Shown: positions 1 through 8,907, counted from the stretch's first letter. The stretch is DNA of 64,000 nucleotides from Alkaliphilus sp. B6464 (GCF_018141165.1 NZ_CP058557.1:1240001-1304000), one strand, 5' to 3'. The notes: generated by a model not told the origin, from the letters alone. Made by a program: numbers and translations.

Positions 1-979
1 CAAATATTAGCCTACCGGGGGTTTTAGCTTCTTTAAAGTTAAATTCAGGTTTTGGCTTTTCGTCTGGTAGCTCTATAATATCCATTTTATCAAGCTTCTT
101 TTGTCTAGACATTGCCATGTTTCTAGTGGAAACCCTAGCTTTGTTTCTAGCCACAAAGTCTTTTAAATCTGCAATTTCTTGTTGTTGCTTTCTATGGGCA
201 GCTTCAAGCTGTAATTTTTTAGATTCATAAATATTAGTAAAGTTATCATAATCTCCTACATAACGATTTAATTCCTGATTTTCCATATGGTATATTAAGT
301 TAATAACGCTATTAAGGAAAGGAATATCGTGTGAGATTAAAATAAAGGCATTTTCATATTCTTGTAAATATCTTCTTAGCCACTCAATATGCTGCTCATC
401 TAAATAGTTGGTAGGCTCGTCTAATAGAAGTATGTCTGGTTTTTCAAGAAGAAGCTTAGCTAGTAAAACCTTTGTTCTTTGCCCACCACTTAGGTCCTGT
501 ACATCACGATCAAGACCAATATCTTCTAGCCCAAGTCCCCGACCAATTTCTTCGACTTTAGAATCGATAATATAAAAGTCATTATTAGTTAATGTATCTT
601 GTATTGTTCCCATATCCTCGAGGAGTTTTTCTAATTCATCTTCTGATGCATCAGCCATTTTATTACATATTTCATTCATTTCAGTTTCTAGATCAAATAA
701 ATATTTAAATGCTCCCTTGAGCACATCTCGTATAGATGTTCCCTTTTCAAGAGCTGTATGCTGGTCTAAATATCCAACTCTTACACGTTTTGACCATTCA
801 ATCTGTCCATCATCTGGATCTAATTTTCCAGTAATTATATTCATAAAAGTAGATTTACCTTCACCATTAGCTCCTATAAGGCCAATATGCTCTCCTTTTA
901 AAAGACGGAAAGAAACATTATTGAATATGGCACGATCTCCAAAGCCGTGGGTTAGGTTTTTAACTGTTAAAATACTCAT
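1..979 (-). CDS. ABC-F family ATPase, N-terminal part (cut by window edge)
   Basis: About the first 326 residues of an ABC-F protein are present; the rest lies left of base 1. ABC-F proteins carry two fused ABC ATPase domains, have no membrane segments, and act on the ribosome (translation factor or antibiotic protection). Visible motifs in the first domain are Walker A GANGEGKST near residue 37, signature LSGGQRTK, Walker B ILLLDEPTNYLD and the switch histidine in LISHD. A charged linker with QQQEIADLKDF follows. The start is the ATG at 977-979, with AGGGAGAAT just upstream on the minus strand. The ROK kinase gene lies 68 bp upstream on the same strand, so the two may be cotranscribed. Family assignment is firm; whether it protects against an antibiotic cannot be told from this half. 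Confidence 0.92.
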   Translation of the reverse strand, partial: MSILTVKNLTHGFGDRAIFNNVSFRLLKGEHIGLIGANGEGKSTFMNIITGKLDPDDGQIEWSKRVRVGYLDQHTALEKGTSIRDVLKGAFKYLFDLETEMNEICNKMADASEDELEKLLEDMGTIQDTLTNNDFYIIDSKVEEIGRGLGLEDIGLDRDVQDLSGGQRTKVLLAKLLLEKPDILLLDEPTNYLDEQHIEWLRRYLQEYENAFILISHDIPFLNSVINLIYHMENQELNRYVGDYDNFTNIYESKKLQLEAAHRKQQQEIADLKDFVARNKARVSTRNMAMSRQKKLDKMDIIELPDEKPKPEFNFKEAKTPGRLIF

Positions 980-1047
980 ATTATTCTCCCTTCGATACTT
1001 GTTATACACTGACATACATAATAGATTATATATGACAAAAGGGATAT

Positions 1048-1974
1048 TTAAAAGAAAATTTTCTGCATTCGTTTTTTAGCCATATACATTGCCCCTATAA
1101 TTCCAGGATCTTGTATTTGAGACAACTCTACATGTATCTTATTTTTCATGACGGGGTATATATACTGGTTAAATTTATTATTTACCCTTTCGATAAAATT
1201 AGGTGTAGAAACTGTAACCCCTCCACCGATTACGAAAATGTGCGGATTTACAACATGTGCAATTGCTGACATTCCTCTTGCCAGTGAATCAACTACTATT
1301 TCTGCAATTTCAGACGCTATAGTATTACCATTATTAGCTAAACTAAATATTTCATTAGCATACTGTATATTTAAGCCTTTATCCTTAGCCATTCTTAAAA
1401 TACTAGTGCCACTTACAAAGCTTTCCAGGGATCCATAGTTTAAGTAGCCATGTTTAAATTTACTTTCTCTTACTATAATATTAGCAATTTCTCCTGCATG
1501 TCCAGTAGAGCCTGAGATTATTTCTTCATTTATACAAAGACCACCACCAACACCAGTTCCTATAGCAATATAAAAAACTATTGGGAACCCTTTTCCAGCT
1601 CCATCTAAAGCCTCTGCAAGTGCTCCTACATTACAATCATTTTCAATAAAACAAGGAGTGTTAAAATATTGTTCTAGAGTTTTCGATAAATGAATATTTT
1701 TCCATCCATGCAGATTAACAGCATTTAGTACTATACCTTTGTAAGGATCTAGCGATCCGGGCATACCGATTCCAATAGCTTCAATATTATAGTTACCTTT
1801 AACTGTACTTATCATAGATTTTAATTTTTCTATAATGTATTCTGGTCCATTTTCAGCTTCCGTCAATTCTCTTTTTTCTTTTAAAATAACACCTTCATTA
1901 TTAAGCAAGCCTACACGAATATTTGTACCACCTAAGTCGATTCCGATCCAATATTTTTTATCCAAGTACATCAC
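1048..1974 (-). CDS. ROK-family sugar kinase (glucokinase-like)
   Basis: This 308-residue protein has the ROK fold: phosphate motif DLGGTNIRVG near residue 14, catalytic region ENDCNVGALAE (D as general base), AIGTGVGGG, GHAGEIAN and GGGVTVS. ROK kinases phosphorylate glucose, N-acetylmannosamine or similar sugars with ATP in the cytosol. The usual zinc site CxCGxxGCxE is absent: the aligned stretch reads HGYLNYGSLE, so all three zinc cysteines are replaced. Such zinc-less ROK proteins exist, so this does not prove inactivity. Start choice is ambiguous between GTG (1972-1974) and the adjacent ATG (1969-1971), both behind a GTGGGG motif. It lies 68 bp upstream of the ABC-F gene on the same strand. 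Substrate unknown. Confidence 0.88.
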   Translation of the reverse strand: MMYLDKKYWIGIDLGGTNIRVGLLNNEGVILKEKRELTEAENGPEYIIEKLKSMISTVKGNYNIEAIGIGMPGSLDPYKGIVLNAVNLHGWKNIHLSKTLEQYFNTPCFIENDCNVGALAEALDGAGKGFPIVFYIAIGTGVGGGLCINEEIISGSTGHAGEIANIIVRESKFKHGYLNYGSLESFVSGTSILRMAKDKGLNIQYANEIFSLANNGNTIASEIAEIVVDSLARGMSAIAHVVNPHIFVIGGGVTVSTPNFIERVNNKFNQYIYPVMKNKIHVELSQIQDPGIIGAMYMAKKRMQKIFF

Positions 1975-2256
1975 CCCACAAAGTTATTTTAGATTTAAAA
2001 ACTCAGTTAAGGAAAACATACCATGGCATTACTATACTGTCAAACTAAAAAACATAGAAAATAATATTGTAAATTATATGAAAGCTATTATCTTAAATAA
2101 TACAAATAACAAAAATTTATTATTAAAAGTCTTAATATATAATCAAATCATAGTGATAAACAGAGGATTAATAAGGGATAATAGGATTTTTCAATGGAAA
2201 TTGGTAATACTATAATAGATGATGAATAAGTATATATTTTTCAAGAAAAATCAAAA

Positions 2257-2285
2257 TTGAGTTATTTTATGTAAAATAATATAAT
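2257..2285 (+). promoter_or_regulatory. Sigma-A type promoter for the Ser-Asp GNAT gene
   Basis: TTGAGT at 2257-2262, a 17-bp spacer and a perfect TATAAT at 2280-2285 lie about 37 bp before the start at 2322. The rest of 1975-2256 is AT-rich with no gene seen. Confidence 0.6.
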
Positions 2286-2321
2286 TAATATGAACAAAAA
2301 TAAAAATTAGAGGTGTTATCA

Positions 2322-2909
2322 ATGGGAACTAATAGTTCAGACAGCGATGATAGTGACAGTGATAGTGATAGTAATAGGAATAATCAATCTGAATTAAAGC
2401 TATGGAATTATAAAAAGGAAATTACAATCAACATCACTGATGAAAGAGGTAAAATAGGTTATATAAAGGGAGTGTTACTAAATACAGATCATATTCTTAA
2501 AGAGCTAAAATCTGATGAGGTATTAAAAGTTCTAGAATTTAACGACAAGGAAGATGAAGAAGAAATAAAGAGCTTCTATATTCAAGTATTGTCTAAGGGT
2601 GACTGTAGAAATAACGCACTTTATATTACCGAATTGTTCATCGAGAAACAACATCGAGGAAATGGCATAGGTAGAAGGATATTTGATGAGCTACCACAGT
2701 TTTTATATGACCACATAGATAGGGATATATCTTGTATATATTTGATGCCTGGACCTTTAGAGAAGATAGACGGGGAAGTAAAATATATTATGAACCCTAA
2801 TGATGAACAGATGATAGTATTAAAGGAAAAACTTATTAGGTTTTACGAATCGGTAGGTTTTGAAAGGATTGGTAAGACAGAGTTTTTTCATAAGTATCAG
2901 GTTATTTAG
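2322..2909 (+). CDS. GNAT acetyltransferase with Ser-Asp-rich N-terminus
   Basis: The 195-residue protein begins at ATG 2322, seven bases after GAGGTG; the in-frame GTG at 2313 sits inside the ribosome binding site. Residues 5-17 are an acidic Ser/Asp run (SDSDDSDSDSDS) unlike ordinary GNAT enzymes. The C-terminal part shows a GNAT core: ITELFIEKQHRGNGIGRRIF carries the acetyl-CoA loop (Q/RxxGxG), and FYESVGFERIG is the typical last helix. GNAT proteins transfer acetyl from acetyl-CoA to amines; the substrate is unknown. It is a single-gene unit: own promoter, and an intrinsic terminator at 2952-2992. Confidence 0.75.
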   Translation: MGTNSSDSDDSDSDSDSNRNNQSELKLWNYKKEITINITDERGKIGYIKGVLLNTDHILKELKSDEVLKVLEFNDKEDEEEIKSFYIQVLSKGDCRNNALYITELFIEKQHRGNGIGRRIFDELPQFLYDHIDRDISCIYLMPGPLEKIDGEVKYIMNPNDEQMIVLKEKLIRFYESVGFERIGKTEFFHKYQVI

Positions 2910-2950
2910 TTAAAGATACTAAAGTTAAATATTTAATATACAGAAATAGA

Positions 2951-2992
2951 GCCTTGGTAAGTTTACTTGCTAAGGTTCTTTTTATTATTTTC
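2951..2992 (+). terminator. Intrinsic terminator after GNAT gene
   Basis: CCTTGGTAAGT pairs with ACTTGCTAAGG (11 bp, two weak pairs) around a TT loop, followed by the T-rich tail TTCTTTTTATTATTTT. Confidence 0.7.
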
Positions 2993-3076
2993 TAAATATG
3001 TATTTTACATTAATTTATAAAATATATACTATATACAAGGAATTGATATAAGTATGAAGAATTATATAGAAAACTA

Positions 3077-3109
3077 GATTCAGGCGGAGTTTTAACTCCA
3101 CCTGAATCT
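3077..3109. repeat. Strong hairpin of unknown role upstream of coiled-coil gene
   Basis: GATTCAGGCGGAGT pairs with ACTCCACCTGAATC (14 bp, one mismatch) around a short loop. It is GC-richer than its surroundings and is followed by non-coding sequence, not by a T-run, so it is not a standard terminator. It could be part of a small RNA or a dispersed element. The strand is unclear. Confidence 0.45.
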
Positions 3110-3216
3110 TAGTTGAACCTTAGGCACTTGAAATTTTGAAGCCTTTGCTTAAAAATTTAAGTAGCGACAGAAGTCAAAATAATGGAATTTATCAACTTTA
3201 TAAGGAGGTTATTGTT

Positions 3217-3705
3217 ATGCTAGAAGATCTTAACAGGAAGATTCATGATTTGGAATCGAATATTGCAGAAGTTAAAGAAGCTATTGCAGCAGGAAACAGT
3301 GCTCAAATTGCTTTGGAAAAAGTAATAAAATCTCTTGAAAGTGCTAAGGGCTGGGGTATATGGGATATGTTTGGCGGTGGATTTTTAGTTACTGCTGCAA
3401 AGCATTCAAAATTAGATAGAGCAAAGGAGCAAGCGCAACATGCACAAAGGATGCTCAGTGTATTTAATAGGGAGTTATCAGATATAAATTTGCCAACAGA
3501 TATTAATATAGAAATTGGATCCTTTGTAACCTTTGCAGATTACTTTTTGGATGGTCTTATGGCAGATTGGTTTGTACAAGGTAAAATACGGGATTCATTA
3601 GACAAGGCAAAGGATACTCATAATAGAGTAAACAAGATATTAAATACATTACAATCAAGACTTAGGGAATTAAATAAGGAGTTAGATGCGCTAAAAAAGA
3701 AATGA
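3217..3705 (+). CDS. Conserved coiled-coil protein of unknown function
   Basis: The start is ATG 3217, eight bases behind a perfect AAGGAGG. Longer in-frame starts from 3136 lack a ribosome binding site. The 162-residue protein is almost wholly helical: coiled coils at about residues 1-45 and 120-162, separated by a glycine/aromatic stretch (GWGIWDMFGGGFLV, about residues 45-58). There is no signal peptide or clear membrane segment, although the FGGGFLV stretch could touch membranes. I do not recognise a named family with confidence. It is upstream of a methyltransferase gene on the same strand, 73 bp away. Confidence 0.75.
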   Translation: MLEDLNRKIHDLESNIAEVKEAIAAGNSAQIALEKVIKSLESAKGWGIWDMFGGGFLVTAAKHSKLDRAKEQAQHAQRMLSVFNRELSDINLPTDINIEIGSFVTFADYFLDGLMADWFVQGKIRDSLDKAKDTHNRVNKILNTLQSRLRELNKELDALKKK

Positions 3706-3747
3706 GATTATTAATTGATGGAGCTTAAGACAAAAAGAGGTAATTAG

Positions 3748-3789
3748 ATGAAAAATATATGTTTTAGGGGGAATTTTCATGATCGATAA
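3748..3789 (+). CDS. Possible 13-codon leader ORF overlapping the methyltransferase start
   Basis: ATG 3748 has its own AAAGAGG eight bases upstream. The frame runs 13 codons and stops at 3787-3789, ten bases inside the next gene. The ribosome binding site and ATG of the methyltransferase lie inside this mini-ORF, so its translation could couple to or block the downstream start. This rests only on the RBS and the overlap. Confidence 0.25.
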   Translation: MKNICFRGNFHDR

Positions 3790-4588
3790 AGTAAGAGAGT
3801 ACTATGATAAAGCTGCAGAGGCAGAATGGAATAGATTAAATAACTCGTATTCAAGAATAGAGTATAATTCTACAGTTTATTTAATAGAAAAGTATTTTCC
3901 TAAGACAGGTCACATTCTTGATATAGGATCAGGACCAGGAAGGTATTCTTTGGAACTTTTGAAGAAGGGATATAAAGTTAGCCTTTTAGATATATCAAAC
4001 AATGAGCTAGAGATTGCTAAACGAAAAATAGAAGAAAATAACCTAAAGGCTGAAGATTATTATTGTAAAAGTGCATTGGGGTTAGATTTTTTACCAGATG
4101 ACGCATTTGATGGAGTTTTGGTAATGGGGCCGTTGTATCATATACATTGCCAGAAGGATAGGAAAAAGGTATTGAAAGATACCTATAGAATATTGAAAAA
4201 GAATGGTACTGCACTGATATCTTACATTAATACATGGGGTGTACTTAGGGCAAGTGTAGGCGAATTCCCAGAAAGTTTTCAGAATAGAGGGCATTTTCAG
4301 AGATATATTGAGGGAGATTTAAAGTTTTCAGCAGAAGACAGCTTTACAGTTACATATTTTACTACACCACCATTGGCACTAGAAGAGATAAGAGAAGTAG
4401 GCTTTAAAATAATATCATATGCTGGGGCAGAAAGCTTTTTATCAGGATTAGGGACACAAGTAAATAATCTTTACAGATATATGCCAGATGTATATGAAAA
4501 CTATTTAAAATCTGCTGCCGAGTATTGTGAATTACGTCAATATAGGGATGCTACGGAACATTTGCATGTTATTGTAAAGAAGGAGTGA
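3779..4588 (+). CDS. Class I SAM-dependent methyltransferase
   Basis: This 269-residue cytosolic enzyme has the Rossmann methyltransferase core: motif I HILDIGSGPGRYS near residue 44, an acidic motif II end LLDIS, and FDGVLVMGPLYHI after strand 4. Proteins of this type transfer a methyl group from SAM to small molecules or macromolecules; the substrate cannot be read from the sequence. The start is ATG 3779 with AGGGGGAA eight bases before it. Its C-terminal third (YMPDVYENYLKSAAEYC) is typical of uncharacterised Firmicute methyltransferases. Confidence 0.85.
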   Translation: MIDKVREYYDKAAEAEWNRLNNSYSRIEYNSTVYLIEKYFPKTGHILDIGSGPGRYSLELLKKGYKVSLLDISNNELEIAKRKIEENNLKAEDYYCKSALGLDFLPDDAFDGVLVMGPLYHIHCQKDRKKVLKDTYRILKKNGTALISYINTWGVLRASVGEFPESFQNRGHFQRYIEGDLKFSAEDSFTVTYFTTPPLALEEIREVGFKIISYAGAESFLSGLGTQVNNLYRYMPDVYENYLKSAAEYCELRQYRDATEHLHVIVKKE

Positions 4589-4998
4589 TCTGGATAGAAC
4601 CGATTCTTGATATTATTATTGATGTTTTGGAATTCATGCTTAAAAGATAGGATATGTGCAAACAGGGAGAACAGAAGTAATTAATGAAAAGATGACTATA
4701 GTTTGCTAAGAGAAGATAGTGGAAATGAAGAATAGCATAAATATATGTATGCTTTATAAGTTTTAAGAAATTAACACAATATGTGTACATAGACTCTCTT
4801 ATAGAAAAAGTTTAAGTTTAAGCAAATATGTTTTTTAACCGAGAAATCTGTACAAAAGATATTTAATAGAGCATGCGAAGCAAATTATCATTTGTGCAAT
4901 AATGTGCATGGATAATTTAATATGGGTAGTTGGTTGTAATTTGTATTACTATGCTTAAGGACAATAAATATTGTTTATATAAAAAGGAGGGAGTAACA
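4589..4998. other. Intergenic, no gene seen
   Basis: About 410 bp, AT-rich, with no credible start-plus-RBS combination, strong hairpin or clear -35/-10 pair on either strand. Confidence 0.5.
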
Positions 4999-5538
4999 TT
5001 GGAAAAAGTGATTGTTTTATATAAGTCAAGTACAGGATTTACACAAAAATATGCTGAATGGATTGCGGAAGAATTGGATTGTAGAGCTCTTTCTATAAAA
5101 GATGTAAATATAAATGAATTGCAAAACTATAACACTATTATATTTGGCGGAGGATTACACGCCGGTAAGATTAATGGACTTAAATCTATCAAAAATAGTA
5201 TTTTGAAAATGAAAGATAAAAACATAATTGTTTTTGCCACAGGTGCAACACCAAAAGAGGCTATAAAAATCGAAGAAATTGAAAATGCAAATTTTTCATT
5301 GGAAGAAAAAGAAACTTTTCACCTTTTCTATTTTCACAGCGGTATGAATTATGAAACGATGGGAATTGGTAGCAAAGGGATGATGAGTATATTTAAAGCT
5401 ATGTTAAAGATTAAAAAAGATAAATCACCAGAAGAGCAAGGTATGTATGATACAATTACTAAATCAAATGACCATTCAAAAAAAGAATATATAAACCCAT
5501 TGATTGAATATGTAAAAACGATAACCAACATAAGGTAA
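4999..5538 (+). CDS. Flavodoxin-domain protein
   Basis: Translation most likely starts at TTG 4999, nine bases after AAGGAGGG; in-frame starts from 4930 have no RBS. The 179-residue product opens with the flavodoxin strand and phosphate loop VIVLYKSSTGFTQKYAEWIA, which binds FMN phosphate, followed by IIFGGGLHAGKI and IIVFATGATP, which fit the isoalloxazine loops. It resembles the Flavodoxin_5/HemG-like branch of single-domain flavoproteins used as electron carriers or quinone/protoporphyrin oxidoreductases. The partner is unknown. A DUF1361 membrane protein follows 86 bp downstream. Confidence 0.8.
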   Translation: MEKVIVLYKSSTGFTQKYAEWIAEELDCRALSIKDVNINELQNYNTIIFGGGLHAGKINGLKSIKNSILKMKDKNIIVFATGATPKEAIKIEEIENANFSLEEKETFHLFYFHSGMNYETMGIGSKGMMSIFKAMLKIKKDKSPEEQGMYDTITKSNDHSKKEYINPLIEYVKTITNIR

Positions 5539-5624
5539 TCATAATTTATAATTAAATGAATAAAATATTGGAAATTGTAAGTCATCGAATAAAAAGATTT
5601 ACATAAGGCACAAGGAGTGAAACA

Positions 5625-6335
5625 ATGGATAAAAAGATTAACACAGTAACTATAATATTAGTATTACTTTCTTTAGTATTAGTTTGTTGGCTTGTATTTG
5701 GAGGACCATTTGATACTTTCTATTTAATTTGGAATTTAATATTAGCTTGGGCACCTATGGTGTTTGCACTAATATTTAGAAGGAACTTAAGAGGAAAGTT
5801 ATCTTCTACAAAGAGTATTATTACATTTTTTTCAAGCTTTTTATGGTTATTCTTTTTTCCCAATGCAGTTTACATAATAACGGATTATATCCATTTAAGT
5901 AATGAAAAGTTTTATTATCCAAACCCCAATTATACCCCTTATTCTGGGGAAAGTAGAGTATTATATAACTTTGATCTTCAAACATGGAATAACTTTTTTT
6001 CAATAACTTTTGGAGTTTTCTTAGGCTGTGCATTAAGCGTTTTATCACTTTATATATTTCATAAATACATAGAAAAGCGTAAAGGTAAGTTAGTTGGATG
6101 GATATTTGCAATTACTGTTCACTTGCTTAGTGGATATGCAATTTATTTAGGAAGATTTATTAGATTTAATTCTTGGGACGTGATTTTTAATCCTTTAAAT
6201 ATAGTAAAGTTTGTAATATCTAATATAGATAGAATTGATGCTACCTTTACTTTTTACTTCTCTCTACTAAGCTTGCTTATTTATGGTATATTTTATTTAT
6301 TTATATACCTAGGTGAGGATAGGATTACTAATTAA
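5625..6335 (+). CDS. DUF1361 integral membrane protein
   Basis: This 236-residue protein has about six hydrophobic helices (roughly residues 7-27, 32-52, 66-86, 122-144, 157-177 and 205-230). The signature PNAVYIITDYIHL near residue 82 is the hallmark of DUF1361 (usually PNAPYxxTD). The function of the family is unknown. The start ATG 5625 has AAGGAGTG five bases upstream. Its last helices end shortly before a small ORF (6365) and a MerR regulator on the same strand. Confidence 0.85.
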   Translation: MDKKINTVTIILVLLSLVLVCWLVFGGPFDTFYLIWNLILAWAPMVFALIFRRNLRGKLSSTKSIITFFSSFLWLFFFPNAVYIITDYIHLSNEKFYYPNPNYTPYSGESRVLYNFDLQTWNNFFSITFGVFLGCALSVLSLYIFHKYIEKRKGKLVGWIFAITVHLLSGYAIYLGRFIRFNSWDVIFNPLNIVKFVISNIDRIDATFTFYFSLLSLLIYGIFYLFIYLGEDRITN

Positions 6336-6364
6336 GAAGCATAAGAGATAAAAGAGGGATTTTG

Positions 6365-6529
6365 ATGCAAGATATATATTTTGGATGCAATACTATAGGA
6401 AACCTACAAAATGTAGGATTAATTGCTTATGAAAGTTTAAATATTTTTAGAACTTATATTGACTCTCCTGTTAGGGAAGGGTCTATAATTTATTTAAGGG
6501 CTCCCAAATATGTGCACATAGGTGATTAA
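6365..6529 (+). CDS. Small hypothetical protein (54 aa) overlapping merR start
   Basis: ATG 6365 has AAAGAGGG six bases upstream. The frame is open for 54 codons and ends at 6527-6529, just before the ATG of the MerR regulator at 6531, whose RBS AGGTGA lies inside its last codons. That is a translational-coupling layout. The product has no signal peptide or membrane helix and I recognise no family. It could be a residual fragment of a larger gene. Confidence 0.4.
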   Translation: MQDIYFGCNTIGNLQNVGLIAYESLNIFRTYIDSPVREGSIIYLRAPKYVHIGD

Positions 6530-6530
6530 A

Positions 6531-7352
6531 ATGTTTAAAATCGGAGATTTTGCAAGACTAAACAAGGTAACAATTAAAACACTAAGACATTATGACAGTC
6601 TTGGTTTGTTACAGCCTGAAAAAATTGATTCTTTTACAAAATATCGGTACTATTCAGCTAGTCAGATGCCAAGGTTAAACCGAATACTTGCGTTAAAGGA
6701 TATTGGATTTTCTCTGGAAGAAATTGCCTTGATTCTAAATAAGAATATGGATTTAGAGCAAATACAAACTCTCTTGGAGTTGAAACATTCGGAAGTTGTA
6801 GACAAAATAAGGAATGAGCAAGCAAGATTAAGTCGTATTGAAACTTTTATTAGAATATGTAAACAGGAGGGATACATTATGGAGTATGATATTGTGTTAA
6901 AAGAAATTGAACCTGTAAGAGTTGCAACACTAAGAGATATTATTCCAACCTATAGTGATCAGGGACACTTATGGGAAGAATTGGGATCTCATATAGAAAA
7001 GTATGGTGCTAAAATACTTCCACCATGTATGGTTATATATCATGATACAGGATATAAGGAAGAGTGTGTTGATGCCGAGGTAGTTGAACCAATTGATGGC
7101 GACCTACCTGACACTGAAAGAATTAAGGTGAAAGAGCTGGAGAGTGTAAAAGAAATGGCATGTGTTGTTCATAAAGGACCATACCAGACTCTTCATATGG
7201 CTTATAATGCCATGTCTAAGTGGATCGAAGAGAATAAGTATGAGATCATCGGATCACAGAGAGAATTGTACCTAAAGGGAGAGTGGATGACTTTAGACCC
7301 AAATGAGTATATTACTGAAATCCAGTTTCCAGTACAGAAAATAAAGGGATAA
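6531..7352 (+). CDS. MerR-family regulator with GyrI-like effector domain
   Basis: This 273-residue regulator has an N-terminal MerR winged helix (MFKIGDFARLNKVTIKTLRH; YYSASQMPRLNRILALKDIGF), a dimerisation coiled coil at about residues 75-115 and a C-terminal GyrI-like small-molecule domain (KEIEPVRVATLRD; CVVHKGPYQTLH). This is the BmrR/TipA-like layout of drug-responsive activators acting on promoters with long spacers. The start is ATG 6531; the GTG at 6522 is in frame but inside the RBS. The gene ends at a good terminator. Its target is not obvious: no pump gene is adjacent. Confidence 0.88.
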   Translation: MFKIGDFARLNKVTIKTLRHYDSLGLLQPEKIDSFTKYRYYSASQMPRLNRILALKDIGFSLEEIALILNKNMDLEQIQTLLELKHSEVVDKIRNEQARLSRIETFIRICKQEGYIMEYDIVLKEIEPVRVATLRDIIPTYSDQGHLWEELGSHIEKYGAKILPPCMVIYHDTGYKEECVDAEVVEPIDGDLPDTERIKVKELESVKEMACVVHKGPYQTLHMAYNAMSKWIEENKYEIIGSQRELYLKGEWMTLDPNEYITEIQFPVQKIKG

Positions 7353-7367
7353 AACTGTATAAATAAC

Positions 7368-7409
7368 CCTACAGAGTTACTGTTATGAGTGATTCTGTAG
7401 GTTTTTTTT
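7368..7409 (+). terminator. Intrinsic terminator after merR gene
   Basis: CCTACAGA (7368-7375) pairs with TCTGTAGG (7394-7401), followed by eight T residues. Confidence 0.85.
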
Positions 7410-7552
7410 ACTTAAGATATTAGATTTATATAAAAGGAAAATAAAATTAGGTATCGAATATATACAATTAATCAAATATTTTGAATTTAGATGTATATAA
7501 GATATAAATAGAATATTTTTAAAAGTATTCTAAATTTCAGGAGGTAAATATT

Positions 7553-7594
7553 ATGATTAATGAGGTAATAGAGTATTGCGAATTACTAAATTAA
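7553..7594 (+). pseudogene. 13-codon ORF with strong RBS, probably a gene remnant
   Basis: ATG 7553 stands behind AGGAGGT with ideal spacing, but the frame stops after 13 codons. Downstream sequence to 7680 reads like a decayed continuation broken by several stops. It is either a leader peptide for the GNAT gene at 7689 or the start of a lost gene. Confidence 0.3.
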
Positions 7595-7688
7595 GAGATT
7601 TAAAAAGACAATAGTCCTAAAATAGAGTTTTGATTAAATAGAGATTTGCGTCAAAATCTAAGTTAATAGAAAAAGAGGGTGATTTGCA

Positions 7689-8504
7689 ATGATTTATGAG
7701 ATTGATTATTGTGATTATTATAAAGTAAGTTATTTGATAGAAGATGTGGAAAACTTTCCTGAAGTACGTGCTATTATAGACAACAATAATCCAGGAAAAA
7801 TATATGTTGATGACAAACATAAACCTAGATCAGCTTTAGTATGGAATCAAGGAATACAGGGGTTTTACTTTATTGGTGATGATAATAACGATAACTTTTT
7901 AAAATATATAAATGAGTATATCAAAGATAAGATAATTAATGGACTAATAGATAAAGAAATAAATTGGTTTGAGATATCTGGTGTTAATATTAAATGGGAC
8001 CGAAGGATTGAAGAGCTGTTTAAAGAAACAGGCGTTAAATACGGATATCAATTAGTATATGGGTTGAATAAAAACAGATTTACATATGAGGCACATTTAA
8101 TTAATGGCCTTGATATAAGGAAAGTGAATAAAGGGATATTTGAAACGGAGATTAGAAATCTAGATTTTGTTATAGCTGAACTGGAGTTGTTTTGGGGCAC
8201 GATTGATAATTTTCTTGATAATGGAATATGCTATTACGCCATAGAAGACAACGAAATAGTAAGTATTTGTTACTCGGGTTTTAAAGCAGGCAAAACTCAA
8301 ACAATAGGAATAGAAACATTAGAGGAATATAAAAGAAGAGGATATGCTTATGCATTAGCCAGTAAGTATATAGAAGACTGTTATAGACAAGATATCATAC
8401 CTTACTGGGATTGTAGCGAAGATAATATTGGTTCGAAGAAATTGGCAGAAAAACTAGGATTTGAAAAAAGAGATCAATATAGATGCTATTGGTTCAATTT
8501 TTAG
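7689..8504 (+). CDS. GNAT acetyltransferase (Firmicute GNAT_acetyltran type)
   Basis: This 271-residue protein has an N-terminal half typical of the large Firmicute GNAT family and a C-terminal GNAT core: IVSICYSGFKAGKTQTIGIE (strands 4-5), TLEEYKRRGYAYALASKYIE (acetyl-CoA loop RxxGxA) and SKKLAEKLGFEKRDQY. It presumably acetylates an unknown amine. The start ATG 7689 has AGAGGGTG nine bases upstream. Its end overlaps the remains of a methyltransferase gene, with no intact gene following closely. Confidence 0.82.
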   Translation: MIYEIDYCDYYKVSYLIEDVENFPEVRAIIDNNNPGKIYVDDKHKPRSALVWNQGIQGFYFIGDDNNDNFLKYINEYIKDKIINGLIDKEINWFEISGVNIKWDRRIEELFKETGVKYGYQLVYGLNKNRFTYEAHLINGLDIRKVNKGIFETEIRNLDFVIAELELFWGTIDNFLDNGICYYAIEDNEIVSICYSGFKAGKTQTIGIETLEEYKRRGYAYALASKYIEDCYRQDIIPYWDCSEDNIGSKKLAEKLGFEKRDQYRCYWFNF

Positions 8505-8507
8505 TTA

Positions 8508-8896
8508 TAGCTAAAGGTAGATTATTAGCGGTTGCATATATAAACAAACATTTTGTATTAAACTCAGTAATGATAAGAGATAAAAACTTTCTTACACATA
8601 ACTTTATAGATAAGATTTTAAATACAGGGGTTATAAGAGAAGGAGAAGATGAATGTTTCTGGACAGATGCCTTTTTTACCTCGCCTAGCGATATGGAGTC
8701 ATTTATGGGTAAATTTAATGTTGAAATAATTGATCATATAGGAACTGACGGAATAAGTCCATATTTACGAAATGCTATAGATGAAATGAATGATGAAGAG
8801 TATAATGCATGGATATATTATAATTTAAAAAGTTGCAGAGAAAAGAGTATTCTAGGGATGAGTAATCATGGATTACTATTATGTAAAAAGAAGTAA
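8508..8896 (+). pseudogene. C-terminal fragment of a class I SAM methyltransferase
   Basis: The frame from about 8508 encodes AKGRLLAVAYINKH followed by a stretch typical of the C-terminal third of Firmicute SAM methyltransferases (NKHFVLNSVMI; FFTSPSDMESFMGKF; GISPYLRNAIDEM). The SAM-binding N-terminal half with motif I is missing. The open frame extends back to 8483 only by reading through the end of the GNAT gene. A deletion seems to have joined the two genes. It is very unlikely to be a working methyltransferase. Confidence 0.7.
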
Positions 8897-8907
8897 ATTA
8901 CAATTTT

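Noticed and set aside
717-1079. Plus-strand ORFs inside the ABC-F and ROK genes
   Set aside because: They are antisense shadows of well-conserved minus-strand genes and lack RBS.
3077-3109. Transcription terminator
   Set aside because: No T-run on either side, and the previous gene already has a terminator at 2951; kept as an unexplained hairpin.
8483-8507. Functional start of the methyltransferase fragment at 8483
   Set aside because: These codons are the end of the GNAT gene in another frame, with no RBS and no homology to the family.
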